The position numbers and the translations under genes are program-made. The notes under the pieces are model-generated. The model was given only the letters and a program-made list of their open reading frames with translations. It was not told the DNA's origin and searched no databases. 64,000 bases of DNA from Aeromonas sp. RU39B (lineage in GTDB: Bacteria > Pseudomonadota > Gammaproteobacteria > Enterobacterales > Aeromonadaceae). Numbering within the stretch: the first letter of the stretch is position 1; the number at the start of each line of letters is the position of its first letter. The DNA is taken from assembly GCF_900156095.1 (NCBI RefSeq), contig NZ_FTMJ01000008.1:124001-188000 (forward strand), in the 5' to 3' direction. Shown here one piece after another: positions 41,944 through 51,947 of the stretch.

Positions 41944-42991
41944 TAATAACCAGGTGACCGGTAACGACATCTCCGATGCCCAGCGACAGCTACTGGAGTC
42001 GATGAGCGGGATGGAGAAGGCGGCCGTGCTGATGCTGAGCCTCAATGAAGAGGATGCCGCCCAGATCTTCCGTAATCTGGAGCCCAAGCAGGTGCAGCGC
42101 CTCGGTATGTCGATGGCCTCCATGTCGGACTTTAGCCACGACCGAGTGGCGGCGGTGCACCGCCTGTTTATCGAGGACATCCAGAAGTTCACCAATATCG
42201 GTATCGGTAGTGAGGACTTCGTGCGCAAAGCGCTGGTGGCTGCGCTCGGTGAAGACAAGGCAAGCAACCTGGTCGATCAGATTATCCTTGGCTCCGGTGC
42301 TCGCGGTTTGGACTCGCTCAAATGGATGGATGCCCGTCAGGTGGCCAGCATCATCCAAAACGAGCACCCGCAAATTCAGACCATTGTGCTCTCTTACCTC
42401 GAGCCCGAGCAGTCGGCCGAGATTTTGAGCCAGTTTGCTGAACAGGTGCGGCTCGATCTGGTGATGCGTATTGCCAACCTCGAAGAGGTACAGCCAGCGG
42501 CACTGCAAGAGCTTAACGACATCATGGAGAAGCAGTTTGCCGGTGCCGCAGGGGCGCAGGCAGCCAAGATGGGTGGCCTGAAGGCCGCCGCCAACATCAT
42601 GAACTACCTCGATACCAACGTCGAAGGCCAGTTGATGGATGCCATCCGCGAGTCGGACGAAGAGATGAGTCAGCAGATCCAGGATTTGATGTTCGTGTTC
42701 GAAAACCTCATCGATGTGGACGATCGCGGCATTCAGACCATGCTGCGCGAAGTACCCGGCGATCTGCTGCAACGCGCCCTCAAGGGCGCAGACGATCAGC
42801 TGCGCGAGAAGGTTTTCAAGAATATGTCTAAGCGGGCAGCCGAGATGCTGGCCGACGATCTCGAGGCAATGGGCCCGATCCGGGTCTCCGAAGTGGAGGC
42901 GGCGCAAAAAGAGATCCTCTCGATTGCCCGCCGTCTGGCCGATGCCGGCGAAATCATGCTGGGCTCCGGCGGTGGCGACGATTTCCTGTAA
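41933..42991 (+). CDS. fliG: Flagellar motor switch protein FliG
   Basis: FliG sits on the cytoplasmic face of the MS ring and transmits stator torque. The 352-residue product contains GMEKAAVLMLSLNEEDAAQIFRN near the N-terminus (FliF-binding), the middle domain with the EHPQIQTIVLSYL motif for FliM binding, and the C-terminal torque domain (LIDVDDRGIQTMLREV, GDLLQRALKGADDQLREKVF). The start overlaps fliF; a ribosome site AAGGAG lies 12 bases upstream, rather far. Length is typical. Confidence 0.97.
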   Translation: MPDSNNQVTGNDISDAQRQLLESMSGMEKAAVLMLSLNEEDAAQIFRNLEPKQVQRLGMSMASMSDFSHDRVAAVHRLFIEDIQKFTNIGIGSEDFVRKALVAALGEDKASNLVDQIILGSGARGLDSLKWMDARQVASIIQNEHPQIQTIVLSYLEPEQSAEILSQFAEQVRLDLVMRIANLEEVQPAALQELNDIMEKQFAGAAGAQAAKMGGLKAAANIMNYLDTNVEGQLMDAIRESDEEMSQQIQDLMFVFENLIDVDDRGIQTMLREVPGDLLQRALKGADDQLREKVFKNMSKRAAEMLADDLEAMGPIRVSEVEAAQKEILSIARRLADAGEIMLGSGGGDDFL

Positions 42992-42994
42992 TTT

Positions 42995-43789
42995 ATGAGC
43001 GATCGCAAATTGAGGGGCTACCTGCGCCCGGAGCAGGAAGGTGTCGACGTGCAATCCTGGGGGTGGCCCGAAATGGAGACCGCCAAAACCATGGAGAGCA
43101 ACGCCCTCGGGCTACCGCCTGATTGGTATGAGCAACCCGAGCCGGACATCGAGCAAGAGCCCGAGCCAGAGCCGACCCCGACCCTGACCGCCGAAGAGCT
43201 TGAAGCGATTCGCCAGGCCGCATGGGAAGAGGGGATGAACGAAGGCCGTGAGGCCGGTTTTGCCAAAGGTTTGGAAGAGGGCAAGCTCGAAGGGTTGCAA
43301 CAGGGCCATGCGGCAGGTTTAGAGCAGGGCCGTGATGAGGGGCTCGCCATGGGGCGCGAGCTGGTCGAACAGGCCGTTGCCCACTGGCAGCAGTTGGCGT
43401 CCCATCTCTCTGCGCCACTACAAGAGCTTGATGAAGAAGTGGAATCCCAATTGGTGACGCTGGCCATGCAGCTTGGCAAAGCGCTCATCAAGCATGAAGC
43501 CGATACCTCGCCACGCTTGCTGCTCGCGGCCCTCAAAGAGGGATTGTCACTGCTGCCGGCATCTGAAAGCGGGATTACCCTGCAGCTGCATCCGGACGAT
43601 GTGGAGCGGGTCATCACTGCCTTTGGCACGGAAGAGTGCGAAAAACGCGGTTGGCGCCTGGAGGCCGATCCGACGCTCGATCCCGGCGATGTGCAGTTGG
43701 CTACATCACTCTCTAGCATCGATATGCAGCTCGAGGCTCGCATCGGCCAACTGCTGCGTAATTTCCTGCGCGATAACCACGGAGAGTAA
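42995..43789 (+). CDS. fliH: Flagellar export ATPase regulator FliH
   Basis: FliH binds and regulates the export ATPase FliI and links it to the C ring. The 264-residue protein has an acidic N-terminal third, the typical glycine/glutamate repeat segment ([36 protein letters not shown], GxxxG-type helices) at about residues 75-125, and a C-terminal FliI-binding domain with [19 protein letters not shown]. It begins 3 bases after fliG with no clear ribosome site, so translation is probably coupled. Confidence 0.93.
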   Translation: MSDRKLRGYLRPEQEGVDVQSWGWPEMETAKTMESNALGLPPDWYEQPEPDIEQEPEPEPTPTLTAEELEAIRQAAWEEGMNEGREAGFAKGLEEGKLEGLQQGHAAGLEQGRDEGLAMGRELVEQAVAHWQQLASHLSAPLQELDEEVESQLVTLAMQLGKALIKHEADTSPRLLLAALKEGLSLLPASESGITLQLHPDDVERVITAFGTEECEKRGWRLEADPTLDPGDVQLATSLSSIDMQLEARIGQLLRNFLRDNHGE

Positions 43790-43791
43790 GC

Positions 43792-45123
43792 ATGGTGTCG
43801 CTCAAAGAGCGTTTGGCCCGTTATCAGGTTCGCGACATTGCACCACGCGCTCCGGTTGCCGGAAAATTGACGCGGGTGGTGGGACTGACGCTGGAAGCGG
43901 TCGGTTGCCGCGCCGCCATCGGCTCGCTGTGCCGTATCGATACGCTGGATGGTGTGCTGGAGGCCGAAGTGGTCGGTTTTTCCGGCGATCGCCTTTACCT
44001 GATGCCCAGTGAACAGCTCAAAGGGGTGATTCCGGGGGCCCGCGTGGTGCCGCTCACCGAAGAGCAGGGCATTCCGGTGGGAATGGGGCTGCTTGGCCGC
44101 GTCATTGACGGAATTGGCCAACCGCTCGACGGCCTGGGTCCTATCATGACGGCCCAGACGGCCCGATTTGCCGCTCGTGGTATCAACCCGCTCGCCCGTC
44201 GCCCGATCCATCGACCGATGGATGTCGGGGTTCGTGCCATCAATGCCATCCTCACCGTGGGTCAAGGCCAGCGGATGGGGCTGTTTGCCGGCTCCGGCGT
44301 TGGTAAATCGGTGCTGCTGGGCATGATGACCCGGGGCTCGGTGGCCGATGTGGTGGTGGTGGGGCTCATTGGTGAGCGTGGCCGTGAGGTTAAAGAGTTC
44401 ATCGAGGAGATCCTTGGCGCCGAAGGGCGTGAGCGGGCTGTGGTGGTCGCAGCACCGGCCGATGCCTCGCCGCTGATGCGCCTTAAAGGGTGTGAAACGG
44501 CGATTACCATCGCCGAGTATTTTCGCGATCAGGGCATGAATGTGTTGCTGCTGATGGACTCGCTCACCCGTTATGCCCAGGCGCAGCGCGAAATCGCGCT
44601 GGCCGTGGGCGAGCCTCCCGCCACCAAAGGGTATCCGCCGTCGGTGTTCGCCAAATTGCCGGCGCTGGTGGAGCGGGCCGGAAACGGTGGTGAGGGGCAG
44701 GGATCGATCACCGCCTTCTTTACCGTGCTGACCGAAGGGGATGACCTGCAAGATCCCATCGCCGATGCGGCGCGGGCCATTCTCGATGGCCACATTGTCT
44801 TGTCGCGGGAATTGGCCGATGCCGGCCACTATCCGGCCATTGATATCGAAAAGTCCATCAGCCGGGTCATGCCGCAGGTGACCTCTCCCGAGCATCTGCA
44901 ACTGGCCCGTCTGCTTAAACAGTTTTATTCCCTCTATCAGCAGAATCGCGACCTTATCAGCATTGGCGCCTACAGCCAGGGGGCGGATCCGCGCATCGAC
45001 CGCGCTATCTTGCAAAAGCCTTATCTGGACCAGTTCTTGCAGCAAGGAATGAAAGAGGTGGTCAGCTACGATACTGGCCTCAGTGAATTGCAGATGGTCA
45101 GCGGGCCATTGATGCGGGTATAG
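43792..45123 (+). CDS. fliI: Flagellum-specific export ATPase FliI
   Basis: FliI is the ATPase of the flagellar type III export apparatus, related to the F1 beta subunit. The 443-residue protein has an N-terminal barrel, the Walker A loop GSGVGKS at 167-173 ([16 protein letters not shown]), the [15 protein letters not shown] block, Walker B-type [16 protein letters not shown], and [18 protein letters not shown]. It lies 2 bases after fliH. The C-terminus ([16 protein letters not shown]) is a little diverged but complete. Confidence 0.97.
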   Translation: MVSLKERLARYQVRDIAPRAPVAGKLTRVVGLTLEAVGCRAAIGSLCRIDTLDGVLEAEVVGFSGDRLYLMPSEQLKGVIPGARVVPLTEEQGIPVGMGLLGRVIDGIGQPLDGLGPIMTAQTARFAARGINPLARRPIHRPMDVGVRAINAILTVGQGQRMGLFAGSGVGKSVLLGMMTRGSVADVVVVGLIGERGREVKEFIEEILGAEGRERAVVVAAPADASPLMRLKGCETAITIAEYFRDQGMNVLLLMDSLTRYAQAQREIALAVGEPPATKGYPPSVFAKLPALVERAGNGGEGQGSITAFFTVLTEGDDLQDPIADAARAILDGHIVLSRELADAGHYPAIDIEKSISRVMPQVTSPEHLQLARLLKQFYSLYQQNRDLISIGAYSQGADPRIDRAILQKPYLDQFLQQGMKEVVSYDTGLSELQMVSGPLMRV

Positions 45124-45134
45124 CGAGGTGATGG

Positions 45135-45578
45135 GTGAGCAAGGGACTGGAACTGCTGTCGCAGCAACTGGTTGACGCCGAGCAGCGCTGCGCCATGGCG
45201 CTGGCCAAGGCGCGTCAGGATTTGAAGCTGTTTATGGAGCAGCAAGAGGCTCTGAATCACTATCGCGAAGTCTATCTGCAGCAGTGGACCGAGCGTGGCT
45301 TGCAAGGTGAGCTCAATGCCCAGCAAAACGGCCACTATCACTCGTTTATCAACAAGTTGCAGTCGGCGGCCCAGCAGCAGTACGAAGGGGTGCTGCAGGT
45401 GCGTCAGGCCGTTGAGCTGCGCAAGCAGGAGTGGCTGGCCATGCAGCAGCGGCGTAAAGCCGTGGAGTTGCTGCTGGAGAAAAAGGCCGAGCGCGCCCGC
45501 CAAAAAGCCGACCGTCAGGAGCAAAAAATGCTCGACGAATTTGCCATGCGCGATTATCTCAATCGTTCAGTCCTGTAG
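45135..45578 (+). CDS. fliJ: Flagellar export chaperone/stalk protein FliJ
   Basis: FliJ is a coiled-coil protein like the F1 gamma stalk; it links the FliI hexamer to FlhA and escorts chaperones. The 147-residue product starts with GTG and is almost wholly helical and rich in Q, E, K and R (KARQDLKLFMEQQEALNHYRE, LQQWTERGLQGELNAQQ, EKKAERARQKADRQEQKMLDE). The terminal DEFAMRDYL is typical. It ends the first flagellar transcription unit; a sigma-54 promoter for fliK follows. Confidence 0.92.
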   Translation: MSKGLELLSQQLVDAEQRCAMALAKARQDLKLFMEQQEALNHYREVYLQQWTERGLQGELNAQQNGHYHSFINKLQSAAQQQYEGVLQVRQAVELRKQEWLAMQQRRKAVELLLEKKAERARQKADRQEQKMLDEFAMRDYLNRSVL

Positions 45579-45603
45579 CGGGCAACGATTATCTAAACAG
45601 TGA

Positions 45604-45619
45604 TGGCTTGTAATTTGCA
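45604..45619 (+). promoter_or_regulatory. Probable sigma-54 promoter of the fliK operon
   Basis: TGGCTT-GTAAT-TTGCA keeps the invariant GG and GC 12 bases apart and departs from TGGCAC at two bases. It lies 130 bases before fliK in a 170-base gap without a gene. Confidence 0.65.
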
Positions 45620-45748
45620 TATCACCATCAGATGCACGCAACGATGCCGATGATGACACCGCTCCTGCAGTCACCGGGTGCGCTTGATATCGGCCAAACT
45701 GATTCACCACCGCGTTTCGGCGCCGTGGTATCTAACCAGGAGTGAGTG

Positions 45749-47668
45749 ATGATCCCCCAAGCTTCACTGATGATGCCAAATGCGGCGGCTGAGGCTCCAG
45801 CCACCGGGAAAGGCTCGGCGGCAGCGGGCACAGGGCTGCTTGCCGGGGATAAGGGGAATGTGCGGGCCGATGTAAAAGGCGCCGAACTCTCTAAAGGGCT
45901 CTCGTTTGCCGATCTGCTGCAAGATAGCGATAGCGCCGAATTCACCTCTGATGCACCCACGCCTAAAACTGTTGATGGTAGCGATGATGCGGCCGCTTCT
46001 GACAAATCCGGCGGCGAAGAGTTGCCGGTTGATTTGCTGGCCCGTCTGCATGCATCACTGCAAACCAATGCCGAATTGACCGCGCCCAAGCAAATAGGCG
46101 TGACCAGCGAGCCCACCCTCAGCGAAACCATGCCAGCTTCGCAAGATGCGGACAGCTCGAGCAAGCCTGCCCCGATTGACAGTGCTCACTCTGATGCCAA
46201 GGCCAGTGCAGGTAAGCAATCAGCCATGGCGCAAGCCGCTTTGAGTCAGACTGCCAATACCCTGCTAAGCCCACAGGCTAATACGGCGCAACCTACCGCT
46301 GAGCACGCTGCTGTGACGACAAACGCTCAGTCACAAACTCCAGACACATCAGCGTCGGCCGGTGGCATCGCCCTCGATAGCCTGCTGGCCGCAGGCATGA
46401 CCAAGGTCAATGGCCAGACGCTGGCCACTTCCGCCGAGAAGATGCCGGTCGCCGACGGCGATAACGCCGCCCTTGGCAAGGCACTGCTGGAAAAGGCTGT
46501 GGCCGATGGCAACGTAATAACGGATAAGAGTGCAGCCAGCAGCAAACCATCGCAACCACCTAGTGCCACCGAGGCCTATCGGCAGAGCGTGGCGCAGGAC
46601 AAGGTTACCCTGACGAGTAATACGTCGCTGGCAGAAGGTGCTGCTGCCTCGTCGGAGTCGGCAGCGCCGGTGACGAGTCCTGCGCCGGTAACTGCCGAGC
46701 TTAACAAAAAGAGCGCCAGCCCGGCAGAGCCACAGAAACAGTCGCAAGAGCCTGAGCCGGTGGTCACCAAGAGCCCCGCGAGCACTGCCCAAAGCGGTGT
46801 CGCCGCATCGCAAGGTGCTCAAAGCACGGCGCAGCAGCCCACCAGCTTGGTGCAGGCACAAGATCAGTTGCTGGCTCAGGCGGCCACGATGCAGCCCATT
46901 CAGGCCAGCCGCGTGACTGAACAGGTGATGACCCAGGTGCAGCAAGCGCCGGCCAGTGCCGAGGTCGCTGCCGCCAGTGTCAGTGTGACCAAAGAGGTGC
47001 TGGGCACCAGCAAGAGCGAGAGTGCGCGTGAGAGCGTGGCCCCGGCCAGCACACCGGCGGCATCGACCGACAACCAGAGCAGCACCGCCAATCAAAGTGC
47101 ACAAGCGCAGAGCGCATCCCAGCTGCAGGCCCAGGCCCAACCCACAGCCACGAGCGAGACGCAGGCGCGTCGTGACAGTGGCCTGACCCATCTCGGCAGC
47201 CAGCGTCTGGATGGTGAGAATGTCCCGAGCGAGCTGCAGCAGAAGGTCAATGTGATGCTCAGCGATCGACTGCAGCAGGCTGAATTACAATTGGAGCCAT
47301 TGGGCCTTGGCCGCATGAAGATCCACGTTCAGGTGGGGCAGGATCAGCAGGTCAGTGTTCACTTCGTGGTGCAGCATGGCCAGACGCGAGAGATGGTGGA
47401 GCAGAGCATGCCACGCCTTCGTGAAATGCTGGCTGGGCAGGGGATCTCGCTGGGTCAGACCCAGGTGCAGCAGCAAGCCTCACAACAACAGGGGCAGCAA
47501 CAGGGTCAGGCTCAGACCATGGCCGATAATAACGGGCAAGGGCGTAGCCAAGGGCAGGGCAACTCCCGTGGTGGCTCATCCTCTGGTCAGGAGAGCGAGC
47601 TCACACTCCCGACATCCCGTCTGGCGAGGGAATCGGCAAACGGCGCCGGAATTGATTTCTATGCTTGA
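45749..47668 (+). CDS. fliK: Flagellar hook-length control protein FliK
   Basis: FliK measures hook length and switches export specificity at FlhB. The ATG at 45749 has AGGAG at a good distance; an in-frame GTG at 45746 is too close. The 639-residue protein is long and low in complexity, rich in A, S, Q and T, as expected for a molecular ruler. The C-terminal Flg_hook domain is clear at about 500-585: LQQAELQLEPLGLGRMKIHV and VSVHFVVQHGQTREMVEQSM. A Q/G-rich tail follows (QQGQQQGQAQ). The long variable region was read for exact internal repeats and none stood out. Confidence 0.93.
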   Translation: MIPQASLMMPNAAAEAPATGKGSAAAGTGLLAGDKGNVRADVKGAELSKGLSFADLLQDSDSAEFTSDAPTPKTVDGSDDAAASDKSGGEELPVDLLARLHASLQTNAELTAPKQIGVTSEPTLSETMPASQDADSSSKPAPIDSAHSDAKASAGKQSAMAQAALSQTANTLLSPQANTAQPTAEHAAVTTNAQSQTPDTSASAGGIALDSLLAAGMTKVNGQTLATSAEKMPVADGDNAALGKALLEKAVADGNVITDKSAASSKPSQPPSATEAYRQSVAQDKVTLTSNTSLAEGAAASSESAAPVTSPAPVTAELNKKSASPAEPQKQSQEPEPVVTKSPASTAQSGVAASQGAQSTAQQPTSLVQAQDQLLAQAATMQPIQASRVTEQVMTQVQQAPASAEVAAASVSVTKEVLGTSKSESARESVAPASTPAASTDNQSSTANQSAQAQSASQLQAQAQPTATSETQARRDSGLTHLGSQRLDGENVPSELQQKVNVMLSDRLQQAELQLEPLGLGRMKIHVQVGQDQQVSVHFVVQHGQTREMVEQSMPRLREMLAGQGISLGQTQVQQQASQQQGQQQGQAQTMADNNGQGRSQGQGNSRGGSSSGQESELTLPTSRLARESANGAGIDFYA

Positions 47669-47725
47669 AGCTGCCTATGGCAACTATATGATATTGAAAT
47701 AGTTAGATGAGATGGTGGTCGCGTA

Positions 47726-48241
47726 ATGGCAGACGACAGTGAACTGACCCTCAAAGAGAAAGGGGGCGGCAAGAAAAAACTCATCATTATCGTGGCGCTG
47801 GCAGTGATCTTGCTGGGCGGTGGTGGTGGTGCAGCCTGGTTCTTTCTTGGTGGCGGTGGTGAGAAGCCCACCGAGGCCAAAGAGGCCGAGGCAGAGCCGG
47901 CCAAACCGGATCCCAAGACCCTGGCACCTCTCTATGTGGCGATGCCACGGCCCTTTGTCTTCAACGTGGCCGGCAAGACCCGTGACCGTCTGGTTCAGAT
48001 TAAGGTTGACCTGCTGGTGCGCGGCAATCCCAACGAGGCGCTGGCCAAACAGCATATTCCCCTGATTGAAGGCACCTTGTTACGGGTGTTCAGTGCTGCC
48101 ACGGCAGAGCAACTGGTCACCTTTGAAGGCAAGGAGAAGCTGCGCAAGGATTCGCTCGATGAGTGCCAGAAGGTGCTGACCGAGCTGACCAAGGAGAGCG
48201 TAGTGGATCAGGTACTCTTTACCGGTTTTGTGATGCAGTAG
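47726..48241 (+). CDS. fliL: Flagellar basal body-associated protein FliL
   Basis: FliL is a single-pass inner-membrane protein that surrounds and supports the stators. The 171-residue product has a lysine-rich cytoplasmic start (LKEKGGGKKKL), one span near 19-40 that runs into a glycine-rich stretch (VALAVILLGGGGGAAWFFLGGGG), and a periplasmic stomatin-like domain (PRPFVFNVAGKTRDRLVQIKV). It begins 57 bases after fliK with only a weak ribosome site. The next gene fliM starts 7 bases after it. Confidence 0.93.
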   Translation: MADDSELTLKEKGGGKKKLIIIVALAVILLGGGGGAAWFFLGGGGEKPTEAKEAEAEPAKPDPKTLAPLYVAMPRPFVFNVAGKTRDRLVQIKVDLLVRGNPNEALAKQHIPLIEGTLLRVFSAATAEQLVTFEGKEKLRKDSLDECQKVLTELTKESVVDQVLFTGFVMQ

Positions 48242-48248
48242 GTGAGCC

Positions 48249-49322
48249 GTGAGCGATCTGTTAAGCCAGGATGAAATTGATGCCCTGCTCCACGGGGTGG
48301 ATGAGGTAGAAGAAGAGGAGGTGGATGTCTCCAGCTCCTCGGGGGCTGCCACATTCGATTTTTCATCCCAGGACCGTATTGTCCGTGGTCGGATGCCGAC
48401 CCTGGAGCTGGTGAACGAACGCTTTGCCCGTCATATGCGTATCAGCTTGTTCAACATGCTGCGTAAAACAGCCGAGGTGTCGATTAACGGCGTACAGATG
48501 CTCAAGTTTGGCGAATACGTCCATACCCTGTTCGTGCCAACCAGTCTGAACATGGTGCGTTTCCGCCCCCTCAAAGGGACGGCGCTGATCACCATGGAGG
48601 CGCGTCTGGTCTTCATTTTGGTGGAAAACTTCTTTGGTGGTGATGGCCGTTATCACGCCAAGATTGAAGGGCGTGAATTTACCCCGACCGAGCGACGTAT
48701 CATTCAAATGCTGCTCAAGCTGGTGTTTGAGGATTACAAGGATGCCTGGGCGCCGGTGATGGATGTCGGGTTTGAATATCTCGACTCCGAAGTGAACCCG
48801 GCGATGGCCAACATCGTCAGCCCGACCGAAGTGATTGTCATCAGCTCGTTTCACATCGAGCTCGACGGTGGCGGCGGGGATTTTCACGTCGCCATGCCCT
48901 ATTCGATGCTCGAACCCATCCGTGAACTGCTCGATGCCGGTGTTCAGAGCGACAAGGGCGATACCGACGTGCGCTGGAGCAAGGCGCTGCGCGACGAGAT
49001 CATGGATGTGAAGGTGGGCATGCGCGCCAAGTTGCTGGAAACCCAAGTGACCTTGCGCGAGCTGATGGAGATGCAGCCCGGCGACATCATTCCGGTCGAG
49101 ATGCCGGAAAACCTGCTGGTGTTTGTCGAAGATCTGCCTACTTTCCATGCCAAGATGGGACGCACCCGCGAAAAAGTGGCCCTCAAGATTACCGATAAAA
49201 TCAAACGACCCGACACGGTTAAGAATGAAATGCATCTGGTGACCCGTGGCGGTGTGCGTATCGATGGTGACGTTGAGCTCGACGAGCTTGAGCGTTCGAT
49301 TCAAGAGCAGCCATCAGATTGA
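48249..49322 (+). CDS. fliM: Flagellar motor switch protein FliM
   Basis: FliM is the C-ring protein that binds phospho-CheY and reverses rotation. The GTG start gives 357 residues. The N-terminus holds the classical CheY-binding peptide LLSQDEIDALLHG (residues 4-16) followed by an acidic linker. The middle CheC-like domain (RIVRGRMPTLELVNERFARHM, NPAMANIVSPTEVIVISSF) and a C-terminal SpoA domain (LRELMEMQPGDIIPVEMP) follow. The peptide resembles a three-fold repeat in the CheA encoded at 59543, described in the findings. Confidence 0.97.
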   Translation: MSDLLSQDEIDALLHGVDEVEEEEVDVSSSSGAATFDFSSQDRIVRGRMPTLELVNERFARHMRISLFNMLRKTAEVSINGVQMLKFGEYVHTLFVPTSLNMVRFRPLKGTALITMEARLVFILVENFFGGDGRYHAKIEGREFTPTERRIIQMLLKLVFEDYKDAWAPVMDVGFEYLDSEVNPAMANIVSPTEVIVISSFHIELDGGGGDFHVAMPYSMLEPIRELLDAGVQSDKGDTDVRWSKALRDEIMDVKVGMRAKLLETQVTLRELMEMQPGDIIPVEMPENLLVFVEDLPTFHAKMGRTREKVALKITDKIKRPDTVKNEMHLVTRGGVRIDGDVELDELERSIQEQPSD

Positions 49323-49371
49323 ACAACGCCCCTTCATCCGGGCACAGCGTTAAGAAAAGGAATCGCAGCAC

Positions 49372-49767
49372 ATGAGTCAGACTGAAAACGAAGATGAGTC
49401 CCTGATGGCCGATGCCTGGGCGGCGGCTCTGGAAGAGCAGGAAGGTGAGGTCAAAGCGGCTCCGCTTGAAGAGCTCAAGGAAGATGCCCCCATCTCGGCG
49501 GAAGAGCGGCGCAAACTCGACACCATTCTCGACATTCCGGTGACCATTTCGATGGAGGTTGGTCGTAGCCAGATCAGCATCCGTAACCTGCTGCAGCTCA
49601 ATCAGGGCTCAGTGGTGGAGCTGGATCGGGTGGCCGGTGAGCCGCTGGATGTGCTGGTCAACGGCACCCTGATTGCCCACGGTGAAGTGGTGGTGGTCAA
49701 CGACAAGTTCGGTATTCGTCTGACTGACGTCATCAGCCAGATTGAACGGATCAAGAAGCTAAAATGA
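49372..49767 (+). CDS. fliN: Flagellar motor switch protein FliN
   Basis: FliN forms the lower C ring with FliM. The 131-residue product has a variable acidic N-terminal half (DAWAAALEEQEGEVKAAPLE) and a conserved SpoA domain at the C-terminus (LDTILDIPVTISMEVGRSQ, NLLQLNQGSVVELDR, GEVVVVNDKFGIRLTDV). It lies 49 bases after fliM and its stop overlaps fliO (ATGA). Confidence 0.97.
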   Translation: MSQTENEDESLMADAWAAALEEQEGEVKAAPLEELKEDAPISAEERRKLDTILDIPVTISMEVGRSQISIRNLLQLNQGSVVELDRVAGEPLDVLVNGTLIAHGEVVVVNDKFGIRLTDVISQIERIKKLK

Positions 49768-50135
49768 TGCGCCATCTGCTGTGGTTGTTCCCTTTGCCTG
49801 CACTGGCCGAGCCGGCCGGTGTGGTGGCTCCGAGCCTCACCTCCTGGCTGTTTTCCAGCCTGATGGTGATTGCTCTTATTGTGGGGTTGGGCTTTTTACT
49901 GAAAAAAAGCCGGCTAACTCAGGGGCTGAGCGGCGGCCAGATGAAGGTGATCGCGTCACTGCCACTGGGTGTTAAGGAGAAACTGATGGTGGTTAAGGTG
50001 GGGGAAGAGCAGTTTTTGCTGGGGGTGACCCCGCAGCAGGTGAGCTTCTTGTCGCGCCTTGACACTCCGCTGGACGAAGTGCAGCCGTTTGCACAGCAAC
50101 TGGGCAGGTTGATAAAGAAAGATGAAAAAGAGTAG
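49764..50135 (+). CDS. fliO: Flagellar export protein FliO
   Basis: FliO assists assembly of the FliP pore of the export gate. The 123-residue protein has a signal-like hydrophobic start ([17 protein letters not shown]), a span near 31-46 ([15 protein letters not shown]) and a small cytoplasmic domain ([20 protein letters not shown], the family hallmark). It overlaps fliN by 4 bases and fliP by 14, so the export genes are translated in series. Confidence 0.9.
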   Translation: MMRHLLWLFPLPALAEPAGVVAPSLTSWLFSSLMVIALIVGLGFLLKKSRLTQGLSGGQMKVIASLPLGVKEKLMVVKVGEEQFLLGVTPQQVSFLSRLDTPLDEVQPFAQQLGRLIKKDEKE

Positions 50136-50871
50136 CTGGCTCTGGCTGGGGCTGGTGATGCTCGCCCCCTTGTGTCTTGCTCAGGATGGCGGCATGTCTG
50201 CCGTCACGGTGACGACCCGTGCCGACGGCAGTCAGGAGTACAGTCTGACGCTGCAGGTGCTGGCGTTGATGACCGCACTCTCTTTCTTGCCGGCCATTGT
50301 CATCATGATGACCTCGTTTACCCGGATTGTGGTGGTGCTTGGTATTTTGCGCCAAGCCATTGGCTTGCAGCAGAGCCCTTCCAACCAGGTCATCATCGGC
50401 ATTGCCCTGTTTATGAGTTTCTTTGTCATGTCGCCGGTGCTCGATCGTATCAACGACGAGGCGCTGCAGCCCTATCTGGCCGAGACCATCACCGCTAAAG
50501 AGGCGCTGGACAAGGCGCAGGTGCCGCTGCATCAATTCATGCTGGCCCAGACGCGCATCAAGGATCTCAACACCTTCATGGAGATTGCTGACGTGAAGGT
50601 GGACAAGCCAACCGATGTGCCGATGCGGGTATTGATCCCGGCTTTTGTGACCAGCGAACTCAAGACCGCTTTCCAAATTGGCTTTATGCTGTTTCTGCCG
50701 TTTCTGGTCATCGATCTGGTGGTGGCCAGTATTTTGATGGCGATGGGGATGATGATGCTCTCGCCGATGCTGGTGTCGCTCCCGTTCAAGTTGATGCTGT
50801 TTGTGATGGTTGATGGCTGGAACCTCATCATGGGGAGCCTGGCGACCAGTTTCGGGCTCGGCAGCGGCTAA
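50122..50871 (+). CDS. fliP: Flagellar export gate protein FliP
   Basis: FliP is the main pore-forming protein of the flagellar type III export gate. The 249-residue product has a cleavable signal peptide ([19 protein letters not shown]), then membrane spans and the conserved strings [21 protein letters not shown] (noted in parts), [34 protein letters not shown] and [17 protein letters not shown]. It overlaps fliO. Length is as in other gammaproteobacteria. Confidence 0.97.
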   Translation: MKKSSWLWLGLVMLAPLCLAQDGGMSAVTVTTRADGSQEYSLTLQVLALMTALSFLPAIVIMMTSFTRIVVVLGILRQAIGLQQSPSNQVIIGIALFMSFFVMSPVLDRINDEALQPYLAETITAKEALDKAQVPLHQFMLAQTRIKDLNTFMEIADVKVDKPTDVPMRVLIPAFVTSELKTAFQIGFMLFLPFLVIDLVVASILMAMGMMMLSPMLVSLPFKLMLFVMVDGWNLIMGSLATSFGLGSG

Positions 50872-50880
50872 GGAGGCCCC

Positions 50881-51150
50881 ATGTCCCCGGAAACCTTCGT
50901 CGATGTGTTTCGTGAGGCGCTCTGGATTGTGAGCGTCATGGTGTGTGCCGTCATTTTGCCGAGTCTGGTGGTGGGGCTAATGGTCTCTATCTTTCAGGCG
51001 GCCACCTCGATTAACGAGCAGACATTGAGCTTTTTGCCGCGTCTGATCGTCACCCTGCTGGCGCTGGCGCTCGGAGCACACTGGGGTCTGCAGACCCTGA
51101 TGGATTTCTTCGTGATGCTGGTGCACCAGATCCCCGAGGTCGTGGGATGA
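50881..51150 (+). CDS. fliQ: Flagellar export gate protein FliQ
   Basis: FliQ is a small two-span export-gate subunit surrounding the FliP/FliR core. The 89-residue protein has spans near 15-40 and 49-75, with the conserved VGLMVSIFQAATSINEQTL and FLPRL. AAGGAGG lies just before the ATG. Its stop overlaps the fliR start (ATGA). Confidence 0.96.
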   Translation: MSPETFVDVFREALWIVSVMVCAVILPSLVVGLMVSIFQAATSINEQTLSFLPRLIVTLLALALGAHWGLQTLMDFFVMLVHQIPEVVG

Positions 51151-51947
51151 CCTTCTCCAGCGAGATGGTGCTGGCCTGGCTGGCGTCCATTGTCTGGCCG
51201 CTTTGTCGTATCAGCGGCTTGCTGATGACCATGGCGGTGTTTGGCAGTCGGTTAGTGCCCATTCAGGTGCGTATTCTGCTTTGTCTGGCCATCACGCTGG
51301 TGGTGGCGCCGGTGCTGCCGGCCATGCCCGGAACACCACTTTTCTCCGTCGGCGGGTTTCTTATCACCATTCAGCAGGTGCTGATCGGGGTTGCCATGGG
51401 TCAGTTGACCCTGTTTCTGACCGAGAGTTTTGTCATGGCTGGCCAGGTGCTCGCCATGCAGACCAGCCTGGGTTTTGCCTCACTGGTTGATCCGATGAAC
51501 GGCCAGTCTGCGCCGGTGATAGGCCAGTTTTACCTGATGCTGGCCACCTTGGTGTTTTTGGCGGTCGATGGCCATCTGGTGCTGATTCGATTGGTGATCT
51601 TGAGTTTTGACACCCTGCCTGTGGCCCAGCAGGGGATTGCGTCGTTGGTCTATCGGGATATGGCTGCGTTTCTCGGTGTCATGTTCCAATCGGCGCTATT
51701 GATGTCGCTCTCAGCCATCGTGGCGCTACTGCTTATCAACTTCTCGTTTGGCGTGATGACCCGCGCCGCGCCGCAACTGAACGTATTTAGCATCGGCTTT
51801 GCGGTCAGCATGATTGCCGGGCTGTTTATCCTCTGGCTGACGATTGGCAGCTTTACCGACCACTTTGGGCGTATCTGGGAGCGGATCCAAGAGCTCCTGT
51901 GCATGGTGATTGGCACCCGCTGCGAAGGGGGCGTCGGTGGCGGATAG
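51147..51947 (+). CDS. fliR: Flagellar export gate protein FliR
   Basis: FliR completes the FliP5-FliQ4-FliR1 gate in the inner membrane. The 266-residue product has about six spans and family strings such as FGSRLVPIQVRILLCLAITL, GQVLAMQTSLGFASLVDPMNG (in parts) and SIGFAVSMIAGLFILWLT. It overlaps fliQ by 4 bases and flhB by 11, so synthesis of the gate proteins is coupled. Confidence 0.96.
   Translation: MTFSSEMVLAWLASIVWPLCRISGLLMTMAVFGSRLVPIQVRILLCLAITLVVAPVLPAMPGTPLFSVGGFLITIQQVLIGVAMGQLTLFLTESFVMAGQVLAMQTSLGFASLVDPMNGQSAPVIGQFYLMLATLVFLAVDGHLVLIRLVILSFDTLPVAQQGIASLVYRDMAAFLGVMFQSALLMSLSAIVALLLINFSFGVMTRAAPQLNVFSIGFAVSMIAGLFILWLTIGSFTDHFGRIWERIQELLCMVIGTRCEGGVGGG

Noticed and set aside
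43018..45045. A 675-codon open frame antisense to fliH and fliI
   Set aside because: Both sense genes are certain, and the antisense product is low in complexity (runs of S, R, H and Q) with no domain.
45749..47668. Low-complexity fliK as a frameshifted or degenerate gene
   Set aside because: The frame is intact with a good Flg_hook domain; long variable Ala/Gln/Ser-rich regions are normal for FliK.
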